From Pelecanus crispus (lineage: Eukaryota; Chordata; Aves; Pelecaniformes; Pelecanidae), in NCBI RefSeq assembly GCF_030463565.1, contig NC_134643.1:168870491-168934490 (forward strand): DNA of 64,000 bases, written 5' to 3'. The notes under the pieces were generated by a model. That model saw only the letters and a list, made by a program, of their open reading frames with translations, was not told where the DNA came from and ran no database searches. The position numbers and the translations under genes are program-made. Numbering within the stretch: the stretch's first letter is position 1; each line of letters opens with the position of its first letter. Positions 25,901 through 38,000 of this stretch are shown in pieces.

Positions 25901-28900
25901 CAGTGAGTCCCAGTAGGAGCAGATCTGTGGAGTGGAAGGGTGCTGAGGAGCTGGTGGCCACCTGCAGTTGAGGGAGGTTTGCTTCAGACCTGCTGCAGTC
26001 TGATTCCTGCGACTGAACGCCCTGGAGCACACCGGCTGCACTCCCGGTGCATCTTCCATCTGACAGGGAGGCAGTTCACGGGCTCCACTGCTGGGTGAAC
26101 CAAAGTGTGGTCAGGCAGTGATTCACTTCAAAAAGATGTTCCTAGTCCACAGGACAAGGTAGATGCAGCAGCAGTGGGAAAGGAGCTCTGCAGTTGTGAA
26201 GGCAGACACCATGCAGAGATGTTGGCAGCTGAAGTGCTACTGCTTTCTGTGGCCTTCAGCAAGTCACTAAGGATGGGATTTGCCTGACTAACCACAGCCA
26301 GCTTTTAAACCCAAACCAGGTTAGAGGTTTGGGTATCTAACCCAATGCTTTCTCCCAGATCAGGATTCCTAGTCCTCATTGCTCTTCTACACAGAAGTAG
26401 CTATGCCAGTCCCACTTTGAAAAGCCTGGCTCTCCCAAGAGGAGGCAGCAGTATGGCTTTTCTACCTGGCAGTCCTACGTGCAAGCTGAACACCCCATAT
26501 CTACCTCCTTGCTAGGGGGTATCTGCTACCCTGCAGTGGCTTCAGTCTCCCCTTCTGACACAATTTTGTTTTGCAAGGATGAAGAAAGCAGTCTCTGGCC
26601 TAGCAAGAGCAAAGGTCCATCAGGGGACAGGACAGTCATGTGGAAAGGGAAAGAGGCAACTTCCAGTGCTGCTGCAGTGATAAACAAATCCATATGTGGT
26701 TTGAAGCCCCTAGCCTTTCAGTGTCTTAGTTCTCATGTGTAATAACAAGAGCAGAATACAAGAAATAACAAGCACAATTTGAAGAAAATTGGCAAAGGAC
26801 ATGTTGAATTACTATTGGCAGGTTATGGAAAATGCTGAGGTTCTCTTGATAGATACAGGCTGTAAGTCCTGCCACTGAGCAAGAGAATGAGATAATATGG
26901 TACGTATTAGCAAGGAACTAAGATTTTAGACAGTAAGACTGCTTCTTAAAATCAAAATCCACTAAAGTAATCAGAAATCTTCACAATATCCAACCTTTGG
27001 GGGAATGTGAAGTTTTGAGAAGCACTGAAGTGAACATCCACAGAGGAGTTTGTTTCACTTGTCCCATCTAAGTGTTGCAGCTTCTGATATGTGCGCTCTT
27101 TCCAAAGGTGCAGAGCTGCAGGTTTTTGTTTAACTCCACTCCAGGCAATAGAAAAAGGTGCTTTCTTTCTCTTCAGCCTTGTTTGTTGCCTAAGTGCTTA
27201 TTTTATCTTCCTTTTGTAGGACCTGGCCGTCCCTTCACAGGTATTGATTTCTCACATCAAGGACCTGCCTTTGTCACTTGGCATAGATACCATTTGCTGT
27301 TGCTGGAGAGAGACCTGCAGGTTAGCTTAACAGCCTTTCCCTTTCCTCATGCAGCTTCTCTCTTTTGCTGTGTTGACTTTGTCGAGCCAGCCAAGGGTAA
27401 GCTATTTCCTAGGACAGATTCTTACCCACACTCCCAGGAGCTCATTGATCCTTTTTAAAGTGAAATTAGTGCTTTCAAGATACTGAGGGCTGAACAGTTT
27501 CTCACTGTGAACAACGATGTGAAGGTTATCATGGAGATTTTTTTCTTCATCTCCACAGCAGAAGACAGATGTGAATTAACAGTATTTGTTAATAAAATCA
27601 AAGCAACACCTACACATAAAACTTGGTAACAGATATTGTCTGCTGATGTTGAAGAAACCCTCCTAACGAAAGCAACTCTAAATATTACCCCCTTTAAATG
27701 TGCAATGCTGTACATTTAATATGCATATATTTAACAATACATTTTTTAAAGAAATACATGTTAACGTGCCTGACAGTCAGGTGCTGAAGCATTGGCTCAT
27801 TTCCATTTGCATTATGTCTACATTGGCAGTGTTACTGTATTTCAGCCTTGCAGATCTGTAATGAAAATGTTTGGTATCAAAATAGTTGCAGGATCTTGCT
27901 TGCGTGAAATCGTATCTAACAACCAAGCACAAGCAAATACACTGTATTCCTTATTAATACAAGTTCAGATTCTTCCCCAGGGCTAGCCTTTCTGGAGTGA
28001 AAGCAAATCATATGCACAGATTTACCCATTATCCACTTCCATCACTCAGAATGCCTCTTAGTTCCTTAAGGCTCAATTCATCTCTGCTCCTGCTCTCCTG
28101 CCTGATCTCTGAGTTGGTAGAAAGCCTAACACAGCCAAAAGAAGTGCAGGCCAACAGTAGAATAACTAGTGAGAATGTCTTTGCTAGGACTGACTTAATG
28201 CCCCAATCTTTTGAAAGGAGTTGGAGCAGTACTGTGAAGTGTGTGTAGTTGAAATGCAGAATGAAAAGCAGAATATCCACTGAAATATCCAATGGATACC
28301 CAGTAAAACAACTTGCAGGAGTCCCTTTCTTTCTCTTTCCTTTGAAGGTGATTCCCTGCTAACACGTATCTGTCCATTGCAGCGACTGATAGGCAACGAC
28401 TCCTTCGCGCTGCCCTACTGGAACTTCGCCACAGGTAGAAACGAGTGCGATGTCTGCACGGACCAGCTCTTCGGAGCATTGCGCCCAGATGACCCAGGGC
28501 TAATCAGCCTGAGCTCCAGGTTCTCCCGATGGCAAATAGTTTGTAACAGGTATGAGAATATCTAGGGCAAGCTTGCATATTGACCAGACCTTGCTTTCAT
28601 TCAGTATTGACAGTGTGGGTTGCTCTCTCAGTCTGAGTGAGAGGCAGGAAAAGATCCAACATGTCTTTTTTAAAGCTGGGAATCACGGTTGGTTTGTGTG
28701 TAGATGGTGCTGTGTAAAGTTTTCCCCCTGGTATTATGGAAGTATATATTTTTAAAGATGATTCTTTTGGTACAGGATTTTAGTCGATTCAGCCAATTTG
28801 AGGCTGCCAAAAGTCTGAAGAGTTTACACATTGGCAAGTATCTTTTTAAAGAAGAAATGCCTGCGTGTCGGTTCTCTGTGACAACTGATTTTGGCAGCAG

Positions 28901-31900
28901 AAACAGAAAACTGTTTTGGCATATAGGAAGCTAGACATAGGCTGAAAAATCTATTCCCTTGTATTGCGTGAGATCTTAACCCTGATACGTTTAGTGCAGT
29001 TTGGGTATTGACTTCAAAGCGGTTGAGATTTCACAGGGAAAACAACACGGAGAGAGCCCTGTGCTTGCTGCCAGCTGTCTGTAGGCATGTACCGGTTCGG
29101 GTGAGGGCAGGGCTTTGACGTGCAGGTTTGGGGTGCTACGACGTAAGATGCTGCTGGTTACAATACTCAGAAAACCTTCTTCTGTCAGCTCCGGGGCAGT
29201 GTGCAGTCAGTCAGACTGTCAGAAGGTACTGAGAGCTCAGGGCTTTTCAAAAGAGTCTCTTTCTCTGGGTACCTAAAGAACTACTTGAAATTCTAGCTTT
29301 AGGCACCAGTTGGCTTTAAATCTTGCCCCTACTTTTTCCCTAAGGTTTTGTTTTTTCTTGAAAGCTGAAGTGACTAAACTTTTGCCTTGCCAAGGTCAAA
29401 CAGAGGAGGGCTTTTGTTTACTTCAGGAGTTTCTGAAAATACTGTTTCTTTTTATACTGAATAGCACAGCATTTTTTCACAAGTGTTACACTGTTTGTCT
29501 CCTCCTCCTTCCCTCCTTCTTTCCCTGGTATGAAAGACTTGCTCCCCATTAGCTAGCAGGCAACCCCTGCAACAGCAGGATGTCCTCCAGGCCCTGAAAA
29601 AGAGGATGCAATGCATTGCAGTTGCTTTTCTTCTAAAGGGGATGAGGGGTGGAAAGTGAAATCCTGTTTACTGTCATTCTTTTCATTTTCTTAGTCCACC
29701 CCACTTCCCTGTTTTTTTAACCCTTTGTTAAGAGTTAAGAAACTAGTCCCTACTCAGGACTGAAAGTTTTTCAATTCAAAATTCAAAATACTCTTTTAGA
29801 TTGGCTGGCAAAAACTGTTCTCCCAAAGCCTTCGGGAGGGGAGTAGGTGTGAAGGGAGTTGCGCTTGGCTTTTCTAAAGCATCCTCTCTCTGTGGAGCAA
29901 AGCCTGGCAAGCCTTGGTCCAAGTGACTGATGGTCCACGGAGGCTGCAGAGCCACGGCAAGTCATGGCATGGTGGCGGTCCTGCAATAAATTCAGCTCCC
30001 AGGCCACAGGAGGTGAACTGAGATGCCCCAGGGGGTGTCGGTCCCTCACCCCTGCTGTCTCAGATGTACAGCCGAGACCTCTTTTGTACTAGGGGAGAAA
30101 AAGCCAGCAAGCCAGGCGTCATCACCTTCTTCTAACTTGTGCCTCTTTCTGTTTCACGCTCAGCTTGGATGACTACAACCGCCTGGTCACGCTGTGCAAC
30201 GGGAGCGATGAAGGGCCGCTGCGGCGGGGGCGGCCCGGGGGCTTCAGCGAGCAGCTGCCCACCGTGGAGGATGTCAGGAGGTGCCTTTCCCTGCAGGAGT
30301 TCGACAGCCCCCCCTTTTTCCGCAATTCCAGTTTCAGTTTCAGGTTTGTCTTTCAGCTTCTCCAGAGCCGGGTCACGGGTTTTCTTCACATGCGCGTTTG
30401 TGAGCAAAATATGGTTACCTGATGCTGCTTTTACCCATCCACAGGAATGCGCTGGAGGGCTTCGATAAACCAGGTGGAGTCCTTAACTCGCCGATGCTGA
30501 ACCTTCATAATTTGGCTCACTCTTTCCTGAATGGGACCAGTGTTCTCCCACACGCAGCTGCCAACGATCCCATCTTTGTGGTATGTCTTTTTCCCCCAGC
30601 CTGAGTGGCAGCGTCCGTGGCTCAAAGGCAGCTGTCTCACCAGAGATTTGCAGAACAGAAGTAAAGTGAATTCCCTAAAAATAAGTCCTTTAAATAGAAA
30701 AGGAGAAATCTTTTCTCTTTTCTTGAACACTGCCGTGCCTGCATAATGGTCAGATAAAGAGGGAAGAAATCTCAAGGTGATTTGTGAAGTATAAAATAAG
30801 TTTTTAGGGAGAAGAGCTGCTATTCCAAGTCATGTTGCCCTGAATACTCTGATTAGGTGGTATCTAAATTTAATGGCTTATAGCAGACAACTTTACAGCT
30901 ACGAGAAAAGCTGAAAGTGGGGTTGGTTATTTTAGAGCAGTAGACTGGACTAGTTTGTGTCTTTGTTTAAAACTTCACAGGCTAAAAGGAAGCACATCTA
31001 ATTTCAGGGTCTCCTGGGGAATAGAAATAATGTGATTTCACTGGTGCATTGGTACAGTGCTGCACTGCAGTGAGCAGCACAAACAGCAATGTGCAAATGA
31101 AACAGTTGACTTCGCTTACATGTCTTTCTCTCCTAATAAATTCATGCCATTTTCTTTTCCTCTTTGTTAGATTAAACCACAGTAATTATATAGAGGAATT
31201 CTAATACAATTGATTTCTTTCTTACCTTTATTTTAAGATTGCAATCTTTTGTTGGAGAAATTAGCCCAAATACTTACGTAGTGGTTCTCCAGATTATTTC
31301 CTTAATAATTCTTGAATTTCTACATTAATTCCTTTCTTACACAATGAAACCTTCATTTACTTATGCTGTAATTTTATATGCAAGATTATTTTCTGTAAGA
31401 TATTTTCTAATTTTTTTCCAGTGTGATAATTAAAAAACATGAGTACATCAGAAATTAATTTGAACTGCCCCAGACATTTGTAATAGTTGTCTGAAGTCAA
31501 CTTGGAAACAACTTTCTTGTATTAGTGCTTTATAATAATTATAAACTCCCTGGGCAAGATAATAATTATAATAATTATAAACTCACTGGGCAAGACCTGA
31601 TCAAATTCATGGGTACCTGGAGCTGTGGAGCTGGTGGCATGCTCTAAAATGAACATGAAGGCATCAAATTCCCTGCAATTTTCCATACCTGTCCAGAGAC
31701 AAGACAGATAAAAGATGTTTGAGAGGTACACTCACCTGAATGAGCTCAGTGGGCCCTCACCCGAGAGGATGGACCTGCCCATTCAATGCCAGCTGATATT
31801 AAACCATCTGGAGAAAGAGCTTGTTATGAACAAGCAGCAACACGGACATATACAGGAAAATGTCCCATGCAGGAGATCAATTTACTCCATTCTCATGAGC

Positions 31901-34651
31901 TTTCCTGGTTTCCCACTCTGTAAATCCCACCTAAATTAGATTACCCTCTTCTCTCTCTTTCAAAAGCTGCTGCCACCTTAGGTGAGAGTGTTTTAAATGC
32001 TGTTGAGGTCTGAAAGAGCTTAATAAATGTGCGTACCCATGCCTGGATTTGCAGGTTCTTCACTCCTTTACTGATGCCATCTTTGACGAGTGGATGAAGC
32101 GGTTTAGCCCCCCTGATGATGCCTGGCCTGAGGAGCTGGCCCCCATCGGTCACAACAGACTGTATAACATGGTCCCTTTTTTCCCTCCTGTGACCAACAA
32201 CGAGCTCTTCCAAACTGCGGAGCAGCTCGGCTACACCTATGCCATTGACCTGCCAGGTACGTCCCAGAGGTGTGGAGGCTGTTCCAGGCCAAGAGATGAG
32301 ACAGTTCACATTTTCAACGACACAGGCCTTTGAAAAATATGGCACTTTTCACAAAATGCTTGGGTCTATTCAGCTGCTCGCTAGCAATCACATATTGTAC
32401 CACAGGTAGTTAGAACTCACCAGGTAAGCTGTGGCAACTACAATTGTGCAGATACTTGGTTTGCTCTGCTGCAAAATGGATCAACTTGAACTGCTCCGGC
32501 ATTGACAACAGTGCTCCTTTGGGGCTGAGGAGTCTTTGATTTTGGCTCCTGCTCCCAGGACTGTTTATGCCTGTTACAGGATCCTTTAACCTGTCAGATG
32601 TCAGGCACTCTGCCAGGGACCTCATCCGTCTAATGCCAGTCATTAGAAAATACTTGTTTTGCACAGGGCCCCGAATAATACTGTACCGTGAATCTCATTA
32701 CAGATGAACTCCATTAATCTTTGGATACCCTGCAGAGATGTACCTGGGTGTTTTGTGTTATAAAACCCCAATTTTAAAGATTTTCCTTGTCCATAGGTGT
32801 GATGTGCCTTAAGGACTATTCATTTGAAATTACCTTTGACACAAATCAGATAGATAAAGACAAAAACCAAGAAAGCAAAGTATTTACGCACAAATTCCAA
32901 AACTTGCAACACGAGTTACAAATATTTGTAAAATGCACAAGAGTAAGAAATGCATGAAAACCATGCTTCAGATGCTTTACCAAAGATTAAATCCAAGCAG
33001 TTTCTTTCTCCACCTTGGTATTCCTTTGAGAGGCAGTAGGTGCTTATCTAACCTATGTGGCCAGAAATTTCTTCTAAATGCTTACCACATATCTGTGGTT
33101 TTAATCTGTGGAGACTGTTTAAAGGTCTATAGACTGCAAAAGAATGAAACCCTTGTCCTCAGGCTGCCTTCACGCAGGGGAGGCATGCTAGCTGCTTCTG
33201 CAGTGCTTTTCTCAGGGGTGTCCCCAGGATTTTCCCTGAAAATTTAAACTTCCCCTTTTACGGAGTTTAAGTTTCCTCCCTCTGGACCACTGTCCTCCCT
33301 TCTGCTTTGGAAGTGCTGCTGCCCCTTGGGCGTGAAGTACCCAGAGAGGTAAAAAGGCAGCTTGTGATTCTGCTGCTTCTCAACTCCCACCTAAATAAAT
33401 TGTTAGCTTACTGTGAAGCAGCATGTCTATCCCTGTCTGCACGGTGAGTCTTCAGACAATAAAGTTTTTACATCCAAACCCTTCTCTTTTATCTAAATAA
33501 ATAACTTGCTAGTCCTACTTCATGTAACCACATTAGAAATCAACATATGTAATACATTGCTGGCTTTTACTTGAGAGATGGTAAAGCGGTAAAAAATTCA
33601 TTTTGGGACCTTACGGAACTTGGGCATGATTACCCTCAACTCTTGTTGACAGAGACTGCAGACTGGGACACACAACCTTTAGTCACTTTTATAATCAGTG
33701 TGACATCTCTTTTAGCCATCTGGATTTACACCCATAAGTCTAAGTACTTTCTAAATATTTTAAGTCCCTGTAGGAGTTTTTTTCTGAATATTTAGGCAAA
33801 TGTAGTTACTGCCATCTTGGTATACGTGGCATTTTTCAGAACAGGACAGCAGGCAATTTTTGTTTCTGAAAGCATAAATGAAAACGCAAAATGAAGTTAC
33901 TCAGCCAAGTGGGGCAGGGCTATTATAAGAATGGGAAACATTATCTTAGAAGACAGAAGTGGCTCCCCAGATGTGGTTCAAAATCAGAGGATGCAATCTG
34001 GAGCCGGTTGACAGCACCACACTAATTAACGCTTTCAATTAAAAGTTTGACAGTAGGCTGCTTTGTGGTCTATAGGAAAATCTGAGGGTTTTCTGTTGAC
34101 CAAAAGAGCTTGGAAACAGCTATGCTGAAATGTCATTATAGAAAGAATTGCTTAAATCATTCATAATTTTGGCCAAATTAGATAAAAGAATTATCTTTCT
34201 GTCTTATTCCTGTTAATCTTTCCTATTCTCAACACTTTAATTTTTATGAAAGGCTGAAGTTTAAATTCAGCTGTAGACTTCTCTGGCAGGAAACATCTCT
34301 GGTGTCTGTGTTGGTTGCATGGCGCATTACCAGCTTCCCCTGCAGCCAGTGGGTCTCTAAGCCACACAAGTAATCATAATTACCAGGCTGTGGGATATTT
34401 TCTTTCTTCCCTGTGATTTGAGAAATGAAATTATGGGCTGTCCTCACTTCAGATGTTTTGTATTTCCAGATTCACTTGAAGAAACCCAAGCATGGGCTGT
34501 CATGGTTGGATCCACAATTGGAGGAGCACTTATAGCTCTGGCCATGCTTGTTTTGCTGATTGTACTTTTCCAGCACCGAAGGCAGAGAAGAGGTTTTGAA
34601 CCACTGATGAATGTGAGCTTCAGCCCCAAAAAGTACATGGAAGAGGCTTAG
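16636..34651 (+). CDS. DCT: DCT, dopachrome tautomerase (TYRP2), 8 coding exons
   Basis: Melanosomal type I membrane enzyme that tautomerises L-dopachrome to DHICA in eumelanin synthesis, using two metal sites (Zn in this family). Exons 16636-16936, 25498-25797, 27220-27320, 28383-28549, 30164-30343, 30445-30580, 32055-32256 and 34470-34651 join in frame into 1569 nt, 522 aa (human 519). All introns are GT-AG. Visible parts: signal peptide about 1-25, with QFPR starting the mature chain; Cys-rich EGF-like N-terminal region; metal A ligands H191, H213, H222; metal B ligands H371, H375, H398; N-glycosylation sequons at N94, N180, N302, N344, N379; membrane span about 473-496; a cytosolic tail with EPLM (506-509), resembling the family's melanosome-sorting motif. 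Motifs such as [13 protein letters not shown] and [11 protein letters not shown] single out DCT from TYRP1 and TYR. No break is seen. Confidence 0.97.
16937..25497 (+). other. DCT intron 1
   Basis: An 8.56-kb GT-AG intron and the longest in the gene. It carries one CR1 insertion (23083-23658) in sense orientation, an A run at 19464-19477 and T-rich patches. A moderately GC-rich block at 24400-24830 has overlapping frames on both strands and no recognisable protein. An old repeat-like segment may lie at about 18120-18250. Confidence 0.8.
23083..23658 (+). mobile_element. CR1 LINE in DCT intron 1, 5'-truncated, double tail
   Basis: The segment enters abruptly within CR1 ORF2 (CTGGAGCACAGGTCTTATGA), encodes the ORF2 C-terminus up to a stop at 23417-23419, and then carries two successive CR1 3'-end phrases. 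The first is at about 23430-23490 and the second at about 23590-23640, ending in TGATTCTATGATTCTAT. It is the same subfamily as the copies at 7392 and 11987. Just before it, CACCAAATT is duplicated at about 23059-23078. Orientation matches DCT transcription. Confidence 0.95.
25498..25797 (+). CDS. DCT: DCT coding exon 2
   Basis: Acceptor TTCAG|GAAACTTC and donor TTAG|GTTAGT; 300 nt, phase 1 at both ends. It encodes the second Cys block ([15 protein letters not shown]), the helix [19 protein letters not shown], and the first metal-A histidine H191 in [11 protein letters not shown]. Confidence 0.96.
25798..27219 (+). other. DCT intron 2
   Basis: A 1.4-kb GT-AG intron. Nothing beyond ordinary unique sequence was recognised. 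Confidence 0.8.
27220..27320 (+). CDS. DCT: DCT coding exon 3
   Basis: Acceptor TTGTAG|GACCTGG and donor CTGCAG|GTTAGC; 101 nt, entering in phase 1 and leaving in phase 0. It encodes [15 protein letters not shown], carrying metal-A ligands H213 and H222. Confidence 0.96.
27321..28382 (+). other. DCT intron 3
   Basis: A 1.06-kb GT-AG intron with an AT-rich centre near 27715-27770. No repeat or gene was recognised. Confidence 0.8.
28383..28549 (+). CDS. DCT: DCT coding exon 4
   Basis: Acceptor ATTGCAG|CGACTG and donor AACAG|GTATGA; 167 nt, phase 0 to phase 2. It encodes [20 protein letters not shown], the hallmark of tyrosinase-family proteins, with the DCT-specific [10 protein letters not shown]. 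Confidence 0.96.
28550..30163 (+). other. DCT intron 4
   Basis: A 1.6-kb GT-AG intron. No repeat family or additional exon was recognised. Frames near 29783-30049 on the minus strand have no family resemblance. Confidence 0.8.
30164..30343 (+). CDS. DCT: DCT coding exon 5
   Basis: Acceptor CGCTCAG|CTTGGATG and donor TTTCAG|GTTTGT; 180 nt, phase 2 at both ends. It encodes [15 protein letters not shown] and [15 protein letters not shown]. The middle (about residues 304-328) is GC-rich and Gly/Arg-rich and differs from the recalled human residues, though the length is the same. Confidence 0.95.
30445..30580 (+). CDS. DCT: DCT coding exon 6
   Basis: A 101-base intron separates it from exon 5. 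Acceptor CCACAG|GAATGC and donor TTTGTG|GTATGT; 136 nt, phase 2 to phase 0. It encodes [13 protein letters not shown] with metal-B ligands H371 and H375. Confidence 0.96.
30581..32054 (+). other. DCT intron 6
   Basis: A 1.47-kb AT-rich GT-AG intron. It contains a short tandem duplication at 31532-31594, annotated separately, and nothing else recognised. Confidence 0.8.
31532..31594. repeat. Two-copy tandem repeat, period 36
   Basis: The phrase ATAATAATTATAAACTC followed by CTGGGCAAG occurs at 31532-31558 and again at 31568-31594 with one substitution. It is a small recent duplication in intron 6. Confidence 0.85.
32055..32256 (+). CDS. DCT: DCT coding exon 7
   Basis: Acceptor TTGCAG|GTTCTTC and donor CCAG|GTACGT; 202 nt, phase 0 to phase 1. 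It encodes [17 protein letters not shown] with metal-B ligand H398, then [20 protein letters not shown] and the end of the lumenal domain. Confidence 0.96.
32257..34469 (+). other. DCT intron 7
   Basis: A 2.2-kb GT-AG intron without recognised exons. A stretch near 32990-33110 may be a very decayed CR1-like relic, but I could not support that. Confidence 0.7.
34470..34651 (+). CDS. DCT: DCT coding exon 8 and stop
   Basis: Acceptor TTTCCAG|ATTCAC and stop TAG at 34649-34651. It encodes the stalk SLEETQAW, a hydrophobic membrane helix (about residues 473-496), the stop-transfer HRRQRR, and a short cytosolic tail ending in EEA like other DCT proteins. Confidence 0.95.
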
Positions 34652-35065
34652 GACCCTCGTTTTTTTTCTTTGCTTATTCTTGTAGGAAGTGACCTTGATT
34701 GCCTATTGAGATCTTAGCTGAGAGTTCATACACACTCCTTTGGCAGCTGACTACATTGTTCTCACTCAGACTTTCCCATTACCTTGTGAATTGTAATATA
34801 TGACTTCTCTGGGTACATATATGCAAGGTCCAAGACAGGCCAGACTTTTCTCATTACCAAATGTTATCTGTAGTGTGTGACACATGTAAGTCATCCTCTA
34901 TAGATTTAGATCAAGACACCTGAGAATCCAAATAGAGGAAAACCAACTTGAATAACCAAGATTTTTTCACCTCAGTATGTTTTTGATTTCATTTAGCAGC
35001 TCAGAGAGGTGCTGAAAGTTATTAACTCTACATATATATTTGAATAACATTATTTTACAGTTATC

Positions 35066-35071
35066 AATAAA
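35066..35071 (+). other. DCT polyadenylation signal (proximal)
   Basis: AATAAA lies about 415 bases after the DCT stop codon in AT-rich sequence. A second AATAAA at 35729-35734 could serve a longer isoform. Which is used cannot be read from sequence. Confidence 0.55.
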
Positions 35072-35089
35072 TATTCTGAATAACATAGT

Positions 35090-38000
35090 ATTTTTTTAAG
35101 GTTAAAAATGTTTCATGCTGTTTGACAAAACACTATATATAGGACCCCCCTGGTTATGATTTATTTCAGAAGCATGATCAATTCCATGTGTTATTTCCAA
35201 TCAAGCTGATGTTAGCAGTATGTAAACCTCCAAACTCTAATTCTCCTAAAATTTAAGAGCAGGAGTTCCCTGACAGCTGGGTATACACTTGTGTTTCACC
35301 TCTGTGTTAGGGACCTGTGACAGAAGTTGAAAATGGTGCTTGCCCCTCTCTATTTTGGCTCTGCCGCACTGTTTCATGAACCTAGACTTAAATTTCCAAA
35401 GTCTGGGACCCAGGACTCAAAGTAACAAGGCACAGCTCGCATTACCCAGCTCTGCAGGTGGGGGATCAGGTTTGGATGTGGCATTCCCTAGACCTTACCT
35501 TAAACATTCCTTTATACATTCCATATATAGTTCTTTATTTAGACATAGATTTGGCCCACATTTGGGTGGCTCCCCTATGTTATATTGAGACAGGGTTTTT
35601 ACACAGCAAATGAAGGCCTGAACAGATTGTGTCAGCTTTGGTGCTTAATATATTACATTAATGGAGTGCTCAGATTTTGCCTCTTGTAAGGTCCTGAGTC
35701 TTAGAAAAACTCTGCTTTTGTAGCTTTGAATAAAAAATTCCACTTAGTAATGATTTCTGATATTTCTTCTAGGCCTGCTCAATACTAGCCATGTGGACTA
35801 GAAAAAAGATCTCAGTAGGTCTTCACATATACTTAGCTTTGAATATGTGTAACTCACAAAGCTTACCTCTAAAATGCAGGCTTTTTGGGGCAAAGAAAAG
35901 TTATGACTTGCTCACCACATGCTCAGATAGCCCTTGCTGTATCAGGTGAACAATGATCTGTTGCCATTTCTGTTGTTTTGTGGTGCATTTGCGGGGTCCC
36001 AGCGTGCTTGTTCCTGGCTCATGCCCAAGATGTCAATGGCTGGAGCACTTTTTGTACAGCTGCTTAGCCCAGTACCCTAGCTCCCAATTCAGGTTGCCTT
36101 TTGGGGGGTTTTACTGTCTAGGGACCAGTGTTACTTGGTGCTGAGGACATCAGCTGAGGTCTCCAGAGACCTGGCTTGGGCATGTGTCAGCTCAGTCCAG
36201 TTTGTGGCCAGGTCTGAGGTCTCCACATGTCTTTCTCAAGGAGGAGATGTCAGCCACTCTCCAGCACTACAAGACTATGAGTCTTCACATGCACCAGTGC
36301 CTGCTAAATACTGATGTAGAGAGATGCTGTTGGATACAGACTGACACCTTTTTGTCCTTCATGTGATGTGAATGCCAAAGTTTAGGAGACAGGCTAGGTT
36401 GCTCCTTCCAAGGGTGAATGAGATTTTTGCTTGGGCTCACAGGACATAGTGTGTGCCTAATTAGTTTCACCGCCTTGGAGGTTTGGACACCGCTGTCCCA
36501 AGTGTTTGCTTTGCGAGCTGCCCTGGTTATGGGCAAGTGGCAGTGGGGTAGAGGAAGGAGAGAGCTGGGAGAGAAATGTAAAAAAACGTGGCATAGCAGC
36601 TAACTTGTTAGAATTGATTTTGCCTAAGAGTGGGTGGGTAAAACAAGGGAGATTTGCTCAGTTCTCACTTGTAAATTGAGTAGAAAGGTGTTTTCCTTTC
36701 CAGAAGAAAAGCAATGAGGGCATTAGATTGATACTATGCACATAAAAAAATTGCTAGGGTCAAAGATCTGTGTGTTACTTTTTCCACTCGCTGGGCCTTA
36801 GTTTAATAATTCGGGCTTTAAAACTGTGACTGTTCTTTAACAGTTGCTTGTAAAAATCTGGCTGAAGCAAGCTGTATAGAGAACACAACCTGCCCTCTCG
36901 CGGCTTACTGGAAAATTACCTGCTGACACCAGAAAGCTGTTTTTCTCCCTTTTAAAAAAGCATAGTCTTGGTCTCACAACCAAGGAAAGTTGTGTCCTTG
37001 GTGAAAAGAAGAAGTACAGGTGAACTTTATATGAAACGCTTAAAAAGGAAGAAAGTTGAGCATAGGCACATTACAAAACGGTTGGAGGAAATCCTGTAGC
37101 AAGTCTGATTGTAAAGGTTGGGTTTACATGTTTTAATGTTCCACTCATCCCAAACTCCAGAAAGGGCGGTTTTTTTTTTTTTTTTTGCTTGTTTATGCAG
37201 GTGTTAGTAAATACCTGCAATCTATTGTTGCGTAAATTGTACTGAAACTATTACTGCCAGGGTGAGATGAAAAGGGACTCTTCTGTCCCGTAACTGGAGG
37301 CAAAGACTCCTACAGACTCCTAAGCTGGGGCAAACAATGTTGAAAATGCACCATCCCCAATCTCCACAGAGCCCAGGATACCCTGGGATTTTGGCCCTAC
37401 AAATCAGTGCAAAGCATAACCTCAGCTACTGGAGTCGGTATGGGGAGGGGGCATGGAGCGGTGCCCGCTGGGGTGCCCTGCTTTCACACTGCTGCCAGCA
37501 CTGGGCTCAGCGCGGGCACCGAAATGGGGACAGAGAGGGCAGTGCCCACCCGGGACGGGGGTCGCTGGTCTCCATGGACCACCTCTGCCCATCAGTTTTT
37601 CCTCTCACATTTCTAACTGAGCAGTCACCCAGCCCAGCCCAGGGAGGAAGGACGAAGGACCAGCACATCCATCTCTGTGGTCGCTTTTCACTCAAGACAC
37701 TTTGCTGGCAGATGGGAGGTGCACTCCTGAATGACTTCAAGCTGAGGTGGGTATTATCATCACCATTCCCCGCCCCCCTTTAAAATAATTCCTGCTGAAT
37801 TGGTGTTTTCTTCTGACAAAAGGCTCTGAATTGCACAGAAGCATGCGTGTAGGGCTTTTGTGTGGATTATCTTTCTGAGGAGTTTAATTCTCTCTAGTCA
37901 GTAGTTAATTGCTCTCTCAGTTGGCTGTACTGCATTCTTGGGCAGCTAATGCCTCTTTCTGAGTCATCCAGTGGGTCAGGTGCCTAATTTTTTGACTCTG

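Noticed and set aside
37337-37783. 148-codon + strand frame in GC-rich intergenic DNA
   Set aside because: No conserved motif, and overlapping frames in other phases; not supported as a gene.
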